Source: Mucilaginibacter boryungensis (GTDB lineage: Bacteria; Bacteroidota; Bacteroidia; Sphingobacteriales; Sphingobacteriaceae). From it: a DNA stretch of 64,000 bases. A program made the translations under genes and the position numbers. The stretch is taken from assembly GCF_015221995.1 (NCBI RefSeq), contig NZ_JADFFM010000001.1, positions 1,488,001 through 1,552,000 on the forward strand. The letters run 5' to 3'. The notes under the pieces are model-generated. The model was given only the letters and a program-made list of their open reading frames with translations. It had not been told where the DNA came from and made no database searches. The first letter of the stretch is position 1; every line of letters begins with the position of its first letter. Of the stretch, positions 26,465-33,864 are shown in pieces.

Positions 26465-26791
26465 TTATACCGAGAAGCTTTCGCCGCAGCCGCAGGTACG
26501 CGTTGCATTTGGGTTGTGGAAGTTGAAACCCTTACCGTTTAGCCCGTCCGAGAAATCCAGCTCGGTGCCGGCCAGGTATAAAAACGATTTCATATCCAGC
26601 GCTATGCGGATACCGCGGTCTTCGAAAAACTGGTCGCCTTTTTTCTCCTCGTTATCAAAATCGAGGTTGTAAGATAAACCCGAGCAGCCACCGCCTTGCA
26701 CCGATACCCGTAAAAAATACGAGGCATCAAGCCCGGCATCCTGCATCAGGTGGTCAATTTTGCTTTTCGCTTTATCTGTTATAGTAACCAT
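26465..26791 (-). CDS. iscA: A-type iron-sulfur carrier
   Basis: HesB/IscA family protein that receives and delivers Fe-S clusters to client apoproteins. The 108-residue protein has the three conserved cysteines: Cys36 in VQGGGCSGLSY and Cys100/Cys102 in TRTCGCGESF at the C-terminus. DGLNGKGFNFHNPNA precedes them, as is usual. It is the last gene of the iscS-iscU-iscA set on the minus strand, separated from iscU by 89 nt of repeat-like AAGTCT/AGACTT sequence, and followed by an intrinsic terminator. It could equally be called SufA/ErpA-type; the Isc neighbours favour IscA. Confidence 0.93.
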   Translation of the reverse strand: MVTITDKAKSKIDHLMQDAGLDASYFLRVSVQGGGCSGLSYNLDFDNEEKKGDQFFEDRGIRIALDMKSFLYLAGTELDFSDGLNGKGFNFHNPNATRTCGCGESFSV

Positions 26792-26880
26792 TTTAAATCG
26801 TAAGTTCTAAGTTTAAAGTCTTAAGTAGTCACAAAGCACCCAAAGGTACTTTAGACTTATTACTAAAGACTTTAGACTAA
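26792..26880. repeat. AAGTCTTAAG-rich spacer between iscU and iscA
   Basis: The spacer contains AAGTCTTAAG (26816-26825) plus degenerate direct and inverted copies such as TTTAGACTTATTACTAAAGAC, able to fold into AT-rich hairpins. The spacer between iscS and iscU is built from the same words, so the two are probably copies of one element. Confidence 0.55.
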
Positions 26881-27294
26881 TTAGTGATGCGTTTTTTCGC
26901 TTTCAATTGGCTCCATACCGTTTTTAACGCGGTAATCGTTAATGGCAGCTTTAATCGCGTCTTCGGCTAATACCGAGCAGTGAATTTTTACCGGCGGTAA
27001 AGCCAATTCCTCAACAATATCCATGTTATCAATTTTCATGGCATCGTCAATGCTTTTACCTTTTAGCCACTCGGTAGCTAATGATGATGACGCAATGGCC
27101 GAACCACAGCCAAAGGTTTTGAATTTGGCATCGGTGATAACGTTGTTATCATCAACCTGTATTTGCAGGCGCATTACGTCGCCGCACTCAGGGGCACCCA
27201 CCAGGCCGGTACCAACTTTGTGGTTACTTTTATCTAAAGTACCCACGTTGCGCGGATTGGTGTAGTGATCAATTACTTTATCTGAATAAGCCAT
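26881..27294 (-). CDS. iscU: Iron-sulfur cluster scaffold protein
   Basis: Scaffold on which IscS-derived sulfur and iron are built into a cluster. The 137-residue protein has the three ligand cysteines Cys37 (GAPECGDVMRL), Cys63 (FKTFGCGSAIASSS) and Cys106 (KIHCSVLAEDAI). It also has Asp39 and the LPPVK motif (99-103) that HscA-type chaperones bind. No hscA or hscB is visible in the window, so the chaperone must be encoded elsewhere or be supplied by DnaK. It lies between iscS and iscA, flanked on both sides by AAGTCTTAAG-type spacers. The His-rich tail (EKTHH) is normal variation. Confidence 0.96.
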   Translation of the reverse strand: MAYSDKVIDHYTNPRNVGTLDKSNHKVGTGLVGAPECGDVMRLQIQVDDNNVITDAKFKTFGCGSAIASSSLATEWLKGKSIDDAMKIDNMDIVEELALPPVKIHCSVLAEDAIKAAINDYRVKNGMEPIESEKTHH

Positions 27295-27420
27295 CTCTTT
27301 AAGTATTAAGTCTTAAGTTATAAGTTCTGAGTCAGGAAGACCTGCTCATATTTTAATATCAATTTTCAAAAACTATTCCAAAGACTTAAGACTTACGACT
27401 CAAGACTTTGAACTTTCTTC
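27295..27420. repeat. AAGTCTTAAG-rich spacer between iscS and iscU
   Basis: Copies of AAGTCTTAAG, AAGTATTAAG and ATAAGTTCTGAGTC at 27300-27335 are answered by inverted copies (GACTTAAGACTTACGACTC, AGACTTTGAACTTT) at 27381-27416, so the 126-nt spacer can fold into a long imperfect hairpin. Same word family as the iscU-iscA spacer. Confidence 0.6.
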
Positions 27421-28632
27421 TTAATGTTCCGCCCACTCAATCGAGTTAAGGTCGATACCCTCTTTAAACATTTCCCACAGCGGCGAAAGTTCGCGCAGGT
27501 GGGTAACAGCTTTCAGGGTTACTTCAATAGCATGGTCAACCTCTTCGTCGGTAGTGAAACGGCCTAAACCGAAACGGATGGAAGAGTGTGCCAGGTCATC
27601 TGATAAACCCAGGCTTTTCAGCACGTACGATGGTTCTAACGAAGCCGAAGTACAAGCCGAGCCCGATGATACCGCCAGATCCTTCATGGCCATCATCAAA
27701 CCTTCGCCCTCTACATATTTAAAGCTGATATTGGTTACATGCGGTAAACGGTGTTCCTGGTTACCATTCACATAACTTTCTTCTAAAACGGTCAGTGCGT
27801 TTTGCAGGCGGTCGCGCATGGCCGAAAGGCGTTTTGCTTCGCTTTCCATTTCCAGGCCGCAAAGCTCGCAGGCTTTACCTAACCCAACAATACCCGGAAC
27901 GTTCAGCGTACCCGAACGCATCCCGCGCTCGTGACCGCCGCCATCCATTTGGGCAGTAACCTTAACCCTTGGGCCTTTACGGCGCACGTATAATGCACCA
28001 ACACCTTTAGGGCCGTATATTTTATGTGCTGATAGCGCCAGCAGGTCAATACCATCAGCGTTTACATCAACAGGGATCTTGCCTACAGCCTGTACCGCGT
28101 CTGTCATAAACAGGGCGCCGTGTTTGTGGGCTATGGCCGATATTTCTTTTATAGGCTGGATAACCCCGATCTCGTTATTGCCATACATAATTGAAACCAA
28201 AATGGTTTCAGGGGTCATGGCGGCTTCCAGTTCGGCAAGGTCTATCAGGCCGTCTTCCTTAACATCCAGATAAGTAACGCGCGCACCCAGTTTCTCTACG
28301 TGTTTGCAGGTATCCAGCACCGCTTTATGTTCGGTAGTGGCGGTAATAATGTGGTTACCTTTTTCCTTGTACATTTCAAACACACCTTTAATAGCCAGGT
28401 TGTCGCTTTCGGTAGCACCCGATGTGAAGATGATCTCTTTCTCGTTAGCGCCAATAAGTTTGGCCACCTGTTCGCGGGCATAGTCAACAGCTTCTTCAGC
28501 CACCCAGCCAAAAGCGTGGTTACGGCTGGCCGCATTACCAAACTTGTTGTTAAAGTAAGGCAGCATAGCCTCGAGCACCCGTGGGTCCATTGGCGTAGTC
28601 GCGTTGTTATCTAAATAAATTGGGAATTCCAT
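27421..28632 (-). CDS. iscS: Cysteine desulfurase
   Basis: PLP enzyme that takes sulfur from cysteine and passes it as persulfide to IscU and other acceptors. The 403-residue protein opens with [20 protein letters not shown]. It has [15 protein letters not shown], the PLP lysine Lys204 in [11 protein letters not shown], and the catalytic Cys327 in [14 protein letters not shown]. The long Cys loop and C-terminal extension identify the group I IscS/NifS type rather than SufS. It is the first gene of the isc operon. A TATCTTTG -7 motif lies 19-26 nt upstream of the ATG. Divergent from methylmalonyl-CoA epimerase. No IscR gene precedes it. Confidence 0.97.
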   Translation of the reverse strand: MEFPIYLDNNATTPMDPRVLEAMLPYFNNKFGNAASRNHAFGWVAEEAVDYAREQVAKLIGANEKEIIFTSGATESDNLAIKGVFEMYKEKGNHIITATTEHKAVLDTCKHVEKLGARVTYLDVKEDGLIDLAELEAAMTPETILVSIMYGNNEIGVIQPIKEISAIAHKHGALFMTDAVQAVGKIPVDVNADGIDLLALSAHKIYGPKGVGALYVRRKGPRVKVTAQMDGGGHERGMRSGTLNVPGIVGLGKACELCGLEMESEAKRLSAMRDRLQNALTVLEESYVNGNQEHRLPHVTNISFKYVEGEGLMMAMKDLAVSSGSACTSASLEPSYVLKSLGLSDDLAHSSIRFGLGRFTTDEEVDHAIEVTLKAVTHLRELSPLWEMFKEGIDLNSIEWAEH

Positions 28633-28650
28633 AGCAAATATTTAACCTTA

Positions 28651-28658
28651 CAAAGATA
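28651..28658 (-). promoter_or_regulatory. Putative -7 element of the isc operon
   Basis: On the minus strand TATCTTTG matches TAnnTTTG and lies 18 nt before the iscS ATG. The -33 position reads TGA rather than TTG, so the promoter is imperfect and may need an activator. Confidence 0.5.
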
Positions 28659-28723
28659 AGTAAACTTTTAATTTAAAATCATTCTAAGTATCAACAGCAG
28701 TCATTAATTTGCAATATTTGTCT

Positions 28724-29134
28724 ATGAAAAAGGTAGAACATATTGGTATCGCGGTAAATAGCCTGGAAACAGCCGGAGATATCTACCAAAAATTGCTGAA
28801 TACCGGCATTTACAAGGTAGAAGAAGTAGCCAGCGAAGGCGTAAAAACTGCCTTTTTAAAATGCGGCCCCAACAAAATTGAACTGCTGGAAGCCACCAAC
28901 CCCGACAGCCCCATTGCCAAATTTATAGCCAAAAAAGGCGAGGGCATACACCACATAGCCTTTGATGTGGACGACATTGTTGCCGAAATGGCCCGCCTGC
29001 GCGCTGAGGGTTTTATACTACTGAACGACGAACCCAAACGCGGCGCCGATAACAAGTTGGTTTGCTTTGTGCACCCTAAAAGCGCGGGTGGGGTGTTGGT
29101 GGAGTTGTGCCAAGAAGCTACGCCCGGAGATTAG
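28724..29134 (+). CDS. mce: Methylmalonyl-CoA epimerase
   Basis: Vicinal-oxygen-chelate (glyoxalase-fold) enzyme that interconverts the (2R) and (2S) forms of methylmalonyl-CoA in propionate/succinate metabolism. I chose the ATG at 28724 (MKKVEHIGIAV, His6 being a metal ligand); a TTG five codons earlier gives no better start. The 136-residue protein has the second ligand in GIHHIAFDVDD and the Glu ligand in GGVLVELCQ. The KIELLEATNPDSPIAKF stretch is a family signature. It stands alone, divergent from iscS; methylmalonyl-CoA mutase is not in the window. Confidence 0.95.
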   Translation: MKKVEHIGIAVNSLETAGDIYQKLLNTGIYKVEEVASEGVKTAFLKCGPNKIELLEATNPDSPIAKFIAKKGEGIHHIAFDVDDIVAEMARLRAEGFILLNDEPKRGADNKLVCFVHPKSAGGVLVELCQEATPGD

Positions 29135-29240
29135 TTAATTGGAGATTGGAGATTAGAGATTAGTAAACCAATTTGTCATTGCGAGCGGTAGCGTGGCAAT
29201 CGCACACCCGAAGAGCGGCTATGCTTGCGTTTGTTTTATA

Positions 29241-29316
29241 ACGAGTGCTTAAAATTGTTTTTAGCGATTGTATCGCGCATAAGCGTCACAGACGCTCAAC
29301 CACTATAAGCACTCGT
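29241..29316. repeat. Cloverleaf-like palindromic element
   Basis: ACGAGTGCTT (29241-29250) and AAGCACTCGT (29307-29316) form a perfect 10-bp outer stem. Inside are two small hairpins, GCGAT-TGT-ATCGC and AGCGTC-ACA-GACGCT, giving a three-way shape. A further hairpin, CTCGTC-GCA-GACGAG, overlaps the right end. It lacks tRNA features such as a T-loop or anticodon arm, and fits a REP/MITE-type mobile repeat better. Confidence 0.65.
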
Positions 29317-30240
29317 CGCAGACGAGCGCAAAAATGATACATATTATAGGTATTAATACGCCAATTGAAAGCGCAAATTCCACGATTTATTTACACCGCA
29401 AAAATGGCTTTTTGCAATAGCTATTTTTAGTGCTATTTCACCGAAATTTTACTTGACTTTTTAACGTTAAAATTGGTAATTATAAAAGAATAAATTATAC
29501 CAGTTTTTGATGCAATAATTTGACGCTTTATGGGTATTGTTTTATAACAAAAAGTGTTACATTTGTTATATCAAATTTGATGCATCATGTTTGATAAAAG
29601 AAAAGCCCCAAAGATCTCACCTTCGGGGCTTGGATACTTGTTTAGCAAGGAAAATTGGCCATAACATTTGGCAAGAAGCCCCAGATTGGATCGAAATCGA
29701 GTTTATATTTAAGCTCTGCTTTCCTGTTTGGGGTTTTCCTTTGTATCTATTTAAAGATAATCAATATTCATATTAAAAAACTGTATTTTATTATTTGATC
29801 TAACTATCTCATTTTAAATCAAATAGTCTAGAAATAGTTATTTCTTTAGCTGCATAATCAACAACGCAATCGTCGTGTAATTATATCGCGACAACGACTT
29901 GGTTCACTATACGATCCATATTATGAGATTCACCTACACAGTATCTACATCATATCAACCCTGAGTAGAAGTAATAGCATTAGGAAATTATAAAACTTAC
30001 CTTAGTTATTCATTTCCCAAACAAGAACTATCAACTTCAATAGTGGTTTGGGCGTTATTAGAATGTGCTATTTTATGATGTTTGTAAACGGTGTTTACAT
30101 GTATTGAAAGTTGCAATTTGATTGATTAGTAAGGTGTGATTTTCATGGAATTTAGTCTTTAAATTACCGATGAAATATGCAGTATTTGTTTACTTATTAA
30201 ATCGCATTTAAAGCATGCAAAAAATGTTGTTAATTTTGGT

Positions 30241-30280
30241 GTCTCTCTTGTACATGCAACCCACCTGCATAACGGGAGAC
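30241..30280. repeat. GTCTCTC/GGGAGAC inverted repeat
   Basis: GTCTCTC (30241-30247) faces GGGAGAC (30274-30280) with one mismatch. The centre contains CATGCAACCCACCTGCAT, itself partly palindromic, and GCAAAATCTTGC follows the right arm. It resembles the GAGACGCAAAA-type dispersed repeats seen in many Bacteroidota genomes, from memory. Confidence 0.5.
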
Positions 30281-30416
30281 GCAAAATCTTGCATCTTCAC
30301 AGTAGTACCCATTACGGCTTAATAGCACCCAAAAATCATGGTTTACACATTTTTACATATTTTTTTCATAACTATTTAATATACAATTAATTAACTCAAT
30401 GTAAACCCCGATTTTT

Positions 30417-30470
30417 GTAAACCATGTAAACCATGTAAACCATGTAAACCATGTAAACCATGTAAACCAT
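30417..30470. repeat. Six tandem copies of a 9-bp unit
   Basis: GTAAACCAT is repeated six times without a mismatch. The array is the right side of a larger structure: ATCATGGTTTACA (30336-30348) is the exact inverse of TGTAAACCATGAT (30461-30473), so any unit can pair with the single inverted copy upstream. Copy number is likely to vary by replication slippage. It lies 115 bp upstream of the alkB-like start. Confidence 0.9.
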
Positions 30471-30571
30471 GATTTACGCCCGACCATGCCCCAATGACAG
30501 CGCCAGCGAATGACTAATGACGCCCCAGCCACAATAGCAAGAATCGGGTTAAAACAAATGGCTGCCAGCCT

Positions 30572-30579
30572 TACTTTTG
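30572..30579 (+). promoter_or_regulatory. Putative -7 element of the alkB-like gene
   Basis: TACTTTTG matches TAnnTTTG and lies 5 nt before the ATG at 30585; the -33 region reads TTA instead of TTG. If active, it excludes the upstream ATG at 30510 and implies a very short or absent leader. Confidence 0.4.
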
Positions 30580-30584
30580 TGGGT

Positions 30585-31178
30585 ATGCAACTGACTAATA
30601 TACTCCCTTACGATGGCACGGTGAACTACTACGGCAAGGTAATGCCGCAAGCCGGGGCTGACAATTACCTGCAGGCCTTACTGCAAAATGTGGAATGGAA
30701 AAACGACGAGGCCCGCATCTTTGGCCGGCATATTATCACCAAGCGTAAGGTGGCCTGGTATGGCGATAGCGACTTCAGCTATGCTTACTCGGGCGCTACG
30801 CGGATAGCCTTACCCTGGACGCCGGAACTGCTGGAACTGAAAACCTTAACCGAACAACTTACCGGCGAGGTATATAACAGCTGCCTGCTAAACCTGTATC
30901 ACACCGGCGACGAGGGCATGGCCTGGCATAGCGACGATGAAAAAGCGCTGGGTAAGGATAGCACCATTGCCTCGCTCAGCTTTGGCGCTGAGCGGAAGTT
31001 CAGCTTAAAGCACAGGATAAATAAAGGGGAAACCAGCTCGGTGTTATTAGAACATGGCAGTCTGCTGGTAATGAAAGGGACTACCCAAAGCTATTGGCTG
31101 CATTCGCTGCCTAAAAGTAAAAAGGTTACCACCCCGCGGGTGAATCTGACCTTCAGGACGATGATACCGCAACAGTAG
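30585..31178 (+). CDS. AlkB-like 2-oxoglutarate/Fe(II) dioxygenase
   Basis: Oxidative demethylase of alkylated DNA or RNA bases. From the ATG at 30585 the product has 197 residues and opens MQLTNILPYDGTVNYYGKV, matching the usual start of short AlkB homologs. An in-frame ATG at 30510 would add 25 residues without family likeness and would bury a promoter-like motif. The catalytic set is complete: His115 and Asp117 in WHSDDE, His173 in YWLHSLPKS, and the 2-oxoglutarate-binding Arg185 and Arg191 in RVNLTFR. KRKVAWYGD and NLYHTGDEGMAWHSD are family signatures of the ALKBH2/3-like group. A single gene convergent with the GNAT-like gene. Confidence 0.92.
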   Translation: MQLTNILPYDGTVNYYGKVMPQAGADNYLQALLQNVEWKNDEARIFGRHIITKRKVAWYGDSDFSYAYSGATRIALPWTPELLELKTLTEQLTGEVYNSCLLNLYHTGDEGMAWHSDDEKALGKDSTIASLSFGAERKFSLKHRINKGETSSVLLEHGSLLVMKGTTQSYWLHSLPKSKKVTTPRVNLTFRTMIPQQ

Positions 31179-31188
31179 GGTTAGGCCG

Positions 31189-32322
31189 TTACGTTGCGCT
31201 TTGGTCAAACAGGCAGCGCATGGTCAAATGCTTTTTACCGAAAGCGGCGCCTGTGGCTTCGTGGATAGCCAACATTTTATCGTTAAAATCGCCCACCCAC
31301 GATAGCTCCAACTCGTCGTACTGGTTTAGCGGTAGCACATACTCTTTCAGCTTAATAAACATAGCCGATTCCAGTCCGTGCTTTTGGTATTTTTGCTTGG
31401 TGCCCATTACAATGGCCCGCATCCGCGAAACCCCTTTCCACTTGTGATAAAGGAATTTAAGCTTGCCCATCAGGTTTAGCTTCCCGTTAAGCGGTTTTAT
31501 CATCTGGTTAGCATCGGGCAGGATAATAATAAACGATGCCGGTTCATTATTAACATAGGCAAACCATATCAGTTTCTCGTCCATTATGGCTTTCATCTTT
31601 TCAAAGCTCTCCATAATAGTAGCCCTGTCTATAGGGACGAAGTTCTCAAAGTTCTGCCAGGCATCGTTGTATATCTCGGCAAAGTCGTTCGCAAACTGCG
31701 CAATTTCCTTCACCTTTAAATGTTTAAAAACATAGCCGGGTTTTTGCGCCACCCACTGCGCTATTTTGGTAAAGCGCTCAGGAAAAGGTTTGTGTACATC
31801 TAAATGATTGGTAATTTGCTGGTATAGGGTTTTAAACCCGTAATCCTCAAAAAACGCCTGGTAATAAGCCGGGTTATACGTCATACCGTATGAAGGCTGG
31901 GTGAAACCCTCAACCAGTAAGCCCCAAAAGCTGTCGTTTTCGCCAAAATTAATGGGGCCGTCCATGGCTTTCATCCCTTGTTCAATTAACCACTGCTTAG
32001 CGGTATCGAACAGCTTAAAAGCGCATGCCTTGTTATTTATACATTCAAAAAAACCGATACCGCCGGTAGGCTGCTCGTAGTTATAGGCTTTCAGATCGTT
32101 TACAAAAGCCGCTATACGCCCAATGGGTTGCTGCTGTTCATCAAGCAGTATCCAGCGGGTACATTTGCCGTGTTTGTGGAAATTGTTTTTTACTGGGTCG
32201 AACACGGCCTCTACTTCCACGTCGAGCGGGCACACCCAGGCAGGGTCGTTTTTATAGATCAGCCGGGCAACATCCAGGAATATTTTTTTTGATGCTTTGT
32301 CTTTAACTTCAATAACGGTCAT
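31189..32322 (-). CDS. GNAT-like acyltransferase family protein (YghO-type)
   Basis: A 377-residue soluble protein that I place with the large two-part GNAT-like proteins (E. coli YghO type). The N-terminal half contains WILLDEQQQPIGRIAAFVN and GGIGFFECINN, resembling strands 2-4 of a GNAT fold. DGPINFGENDSFWGLLVEGF follows and is highly characteristic of this family. The C-terminal half (KLIWFAYVNNEPASFIIILPD, SRMRAIVMGTKQKYQKHGLE) looks like a second GNAT unit, with RGxGxE-like YQKHGLE. The substrate is unknown. Its stop lies 10 nt from that of the convergent alkB-like gene. Confidence 0.75.
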   Translation of the reverse strand: MTVIEVKDKASKKIFLDVARLIYKNDPAWVCPLDVEVEAVFDPVKNNFHKHGKCTRWILLDEQQQPIGRIAAFVNDLKAYNYEQPTGGIGFFECINNKACAFKLFDTAKQWLIEQGMKAMDGPINFGENDSFWGLLVEGFTQPSYGMTYNPAYYQAFFEDYGFKTLYQQITNHLDVHKPFPERFTKIAQWVAQKPGYVFKHLKVKEIAQFANDFAEIYNDAWQNFENFVPIDRATIMESFEKMKAIMDEKLIWFAYVNNEPASFIIILPDANQMIKPLNGKLNLMGKLKFLYHKWKGVSRMRAIVMGTKQKYQKHGLESAMFIKLKEYVLPLNQYDELELSWVGDFNDKMLAIHEATGAAFGKKHLTMRCLFDQSAT

Positions 32323-32350
32323 GCTGATCTTTTAAAATGCATAATTATAA

Positions 32351-32383
32351 AAAAAGCATCCTGTCATTAAAACGGGATGCTTT
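32351..32383 (-). terminator. Terminator of the Asp-rich protein gene
   Basis: On the minus strand AAAGCATCC (32383-32375) pairs with GGATGCTTT (32361-32353), 9 bp with a 13-nt loop, followed by a T-rich tract. It lies 22 nt after the stop of the 60-residue gene. Confidence 0.8.
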
Positions 32384-32404
32384 CCTGTAATCATATATCA
32401 GCGA

Positions 32405-32587
32405 TTAAAAATCATCGTCATCAAAATCATCCAGATCGTCAATCTCCATGTCATCTAAAGGCATGTCAAAATCATCGTCGTCGTCGTCAAATTTCTTTTT
32501 TGCCGATGGAGTGATGGCATCATCATCATCATCCAGATCATCATTATCCGATTCGGCTTTCTTCAAGGGTTTTTTGGGCGTTTCCAT
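32405..32587 (-). CDS. Asp-rich acidic miniprotein (60 residues)
   Basis: A 60-residue protein in which 25 residues are Asp. A short basic start (METPKKPLKKAES) and one Lys patch (SAKKKF) interrupt runs of five to six Asp, and the C-terminus is LDDFDDDDF. It is probably intrinsically disordered and could bind cations or basic partners; no fold or enzyme motif is visible. Its own intrinsic terminator and separation from neighbours on both sides support a real gene. The Asp codons are a mix of GAT and GAC, so this is not a simple trinucleotide expansion throughout. It lies between the GNAT-like gene and scpB, with no functional link that I can see. Confidence 0.75.
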   Translation of the reverse strand: METPKKPLKKAESDNDDLDDDDDAITPSAKKKFDDDDDDFDMPLDDMEIDDLDDFDDDDF

Positions 32588-32705
32588 AAGCGTTACCTTT
32601 AATTCTTATCAAGATAAATTTACTACAAATCTTTTTTTTGAGCAATAGTATTTAATGTATTTCAAAAATAATTAAAATCGGTTTTCGGCAAAAACTATTT
32701 CAAAT

Positions 32706-33269
32706 TTATTCCTGTTGTTCGCCAATGCTTACGGCGGTGTCTGTAAAGTCCTTTATTTGAGGTAATTCAGCAATATCGTTAATCCCAAAATAGTCCATAA
32801 ACAGCGCACTTGTAGTATATAAAAGTGGTTTTCCCACACTTTCAGACTTGCCGGAGATAACGATCAGCTCCTTTTCCAGCAGTTTTTGGATAGAATATTC
32901 GCTGTTTACGCCGCGTATTTGTTCAACATCAAGTTTGGTTACGGGTTGTTTATAAGCAATAATGGCCAGGGTTTCAATAGCGGCCTGGCTTAACTTCTTT
33001 TTTGATTGCTGTAGTTGCAGCTGATTGATGATAGGGTGATAGTCTTTTTTTGTTAAAAACTGATAGCCATTTCCCGTTTTTACCAGTTCAATGGCCAGGG
33101 TACTGTTTTGGTATTTTGTTTTTATAGCGTTTAAATGCGCAGTTATTTCCTGCTGACTAAAATCCTGCCCGAATGCTGCTTGCAGGCAATACATAATTTC
33201 TTCAACCCGTATGCTCTGCTCGGATGCGAATACCAGGGCCTCTATATGTTGTTCAATATTAACTGTCAT
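32706..33269 (-). CDS. scpB: Segregation and condensation protein B
   Basis: Winged-helix subunit of the Smc-ScpAB condensin complex, needed for chromosome compaction and segregation. The 187-residue protein starts with IEQHIEALVFASEQSIRVEE. It has the conserved central motif KKLSQAAIETLAIIAYKQPV, then EQIRGVNSEYSIQKLLEKEL and GKPLLYTTSALFMDYFGIND. Length is typical. scpA is not adjacent. Transcribed in the same direction as the glycan operon and 43 nt after its last gene, it could receive read-through, but its function is unrelated. Confidence 0.95.
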   Translation of the reverse strand: MTVNIEQHIEALVFASEQSIRVEEIMYCLQAAFGQDFSQQEITAHLNAIKTKYQNSTLAIELVKTGNGYQFLTKKDYHPIINQLQLQQSKKKLSQAAIETLAIIAYKQPVTKLDVEQIRGVNSEYSIQKLLEKELIVISGKSESVGKPLLYTTSALFMDYFGINDIAELPQIKDFTDTAVSIGEQQE

Positions 33270-33312
33270 GTTCTCAATGCTATACTGGAAGCTGTTATTT
33301 TATAGTTATAAA

Positions 33313-33864
33313 TTAATTAATAACCCGCTCGCGCATCTTCACCGCAGGGTTACCCTGGTAAATGCCATATGCATCCAGGTTTTTATTGGCTACCGACCCG
33401 GCAGTTAACACCGAGTGCGATTCGGCGATAACCCCCTGGTTAACGATAGCCCCACCACCAATCCATACGCCATCGGCCAGCGTAATGGTGCCGGTTATTA
33501 GGTTAAATGTTTGCTTTTTATAATCGTGGCTACCGGTTAATAACATGGCGCCTTGCGAAATGCAGGCATTGGCGCCGATATTGATAAGCACTAAGCTATC
33601 CAGCCAAACCCCCTCACCAATCCATGCATTTTGGCCTATGGATAAGTTCCACGGATATTTAATATTTACACAGGGTTTTATAACTACTCCTTTAGCTATG
33701 CGTGCCCCAAATAAGCGTAATAATCCCCTTTTTACAGCACTGACCGGCACCAGGCTGGTTTTAAAGATCAAGGCATTTATATATAGCCATATTAACCGTT
33801 TAAGCCCATTGCCGCCGGGGTTATACTCCGGGTTTGTATATAATGAAAGGTCAGTTTGCGGCAT
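33313..33864 (-). CDS. WcaF-like hexapeptide acetyltransferase
   Basis: A 183-residue left-handed beta-helix O-acetyltransferase of the colanic-acid WcaF type. The N-terminus (LSLYTNPEYNPGGNGLKRLIWLY) is characteristic of that group. Hexapeptide repeats cover about 60-160 (IKYPWNLSIGQNAWIGEGV, ISQGAMLLTGSHDY with the catalytic His, ADGVWIGGGAIVNQG), and the end is YQGNPAVKMRERV. It probably acetylates a sugar of the glycan made by this cluster. Its start overlaps the exosortase gene by 14 nt. It is the last gene of the operon. Confidence 0.88.
   Translation of the reverse strand: MPQTDLSLYTNPEYNPGGNGLKRLIWLYINALIFKTSLVPVSAVKRGLLRLFGARIAKGVVIKPCVNIKYPWNLSIGQNAWIGEGVWLDSLVLINIGANACISQGAMLLTGSHDYKKQTFNLITGTITLADGVWIGGGAIVNQGVIAESHSVLTAGSVANKNLDAYGIYQGNPAVKMRERVIN

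Larger units (their letters stand above)
29135..30584. other. Gene-free, repeat-rich gap
   Basis: About 1.45 kb without a credible gene. It begins with a degenerate GGAGATTGGAGATTAGAGATTAG run and a dispersed-repeat fragment GTCATTGCGAGCGGTAGCG (29175-29193). Next come the cloverleaf-like element at 29241 and a hairpin AAGCCCC...GGGGCTT at about 29602-29630. An AT-rich stretch with no structure I can name runs from 29760 to 30230, followed by a GTCTCTC/GGGAGAC element and the GTAAACCAT tandem array. A 79-codon frame at 29537-29776 has no protein-like features. No tRNA or other RNA gene is recognisable. Confidence 0.6.

Noticed and set aside
29241..29316. Possible tRNA gene
   Set aside because: The outer stem and inner hairpins look tRNA-like, but there is no T-loop sequence, no 5-bp/7-nt anticodon arm and no conserved D-loop bases.
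29537..29776. 79-codon open frame in the gene-free gap
   Set aside because: It is Cys/aromatic-rich without a domain, signal peptide or promoter, and it runs through a hairpin (AAGCCCC...GGGGCTT). Most likely a chance frame.
30417..30470. Possible CRISPR array
   Set aside because: The 9-bp units are directly adjacent with no spacers, and there are no cas genes. It is a simple tandem repeat.
30510..30584. 25-residue N-terminal extension of the AlkB-like protein
   Set aside because: No family likeness before MQLTNILPYDG, and a TACTTTTG promoter-like motif lies inside the extension. It cannot be excluded without RNA data.
32405..32587. Asp-rich frame as a mere trinucleotide repeat artefact
   Set aside because: Rejected as an explanation: Asp codons alternate GAT/GAC, basic patches interrupt the runs, and an intrinsic terminator follows, so a real gene is more likely.
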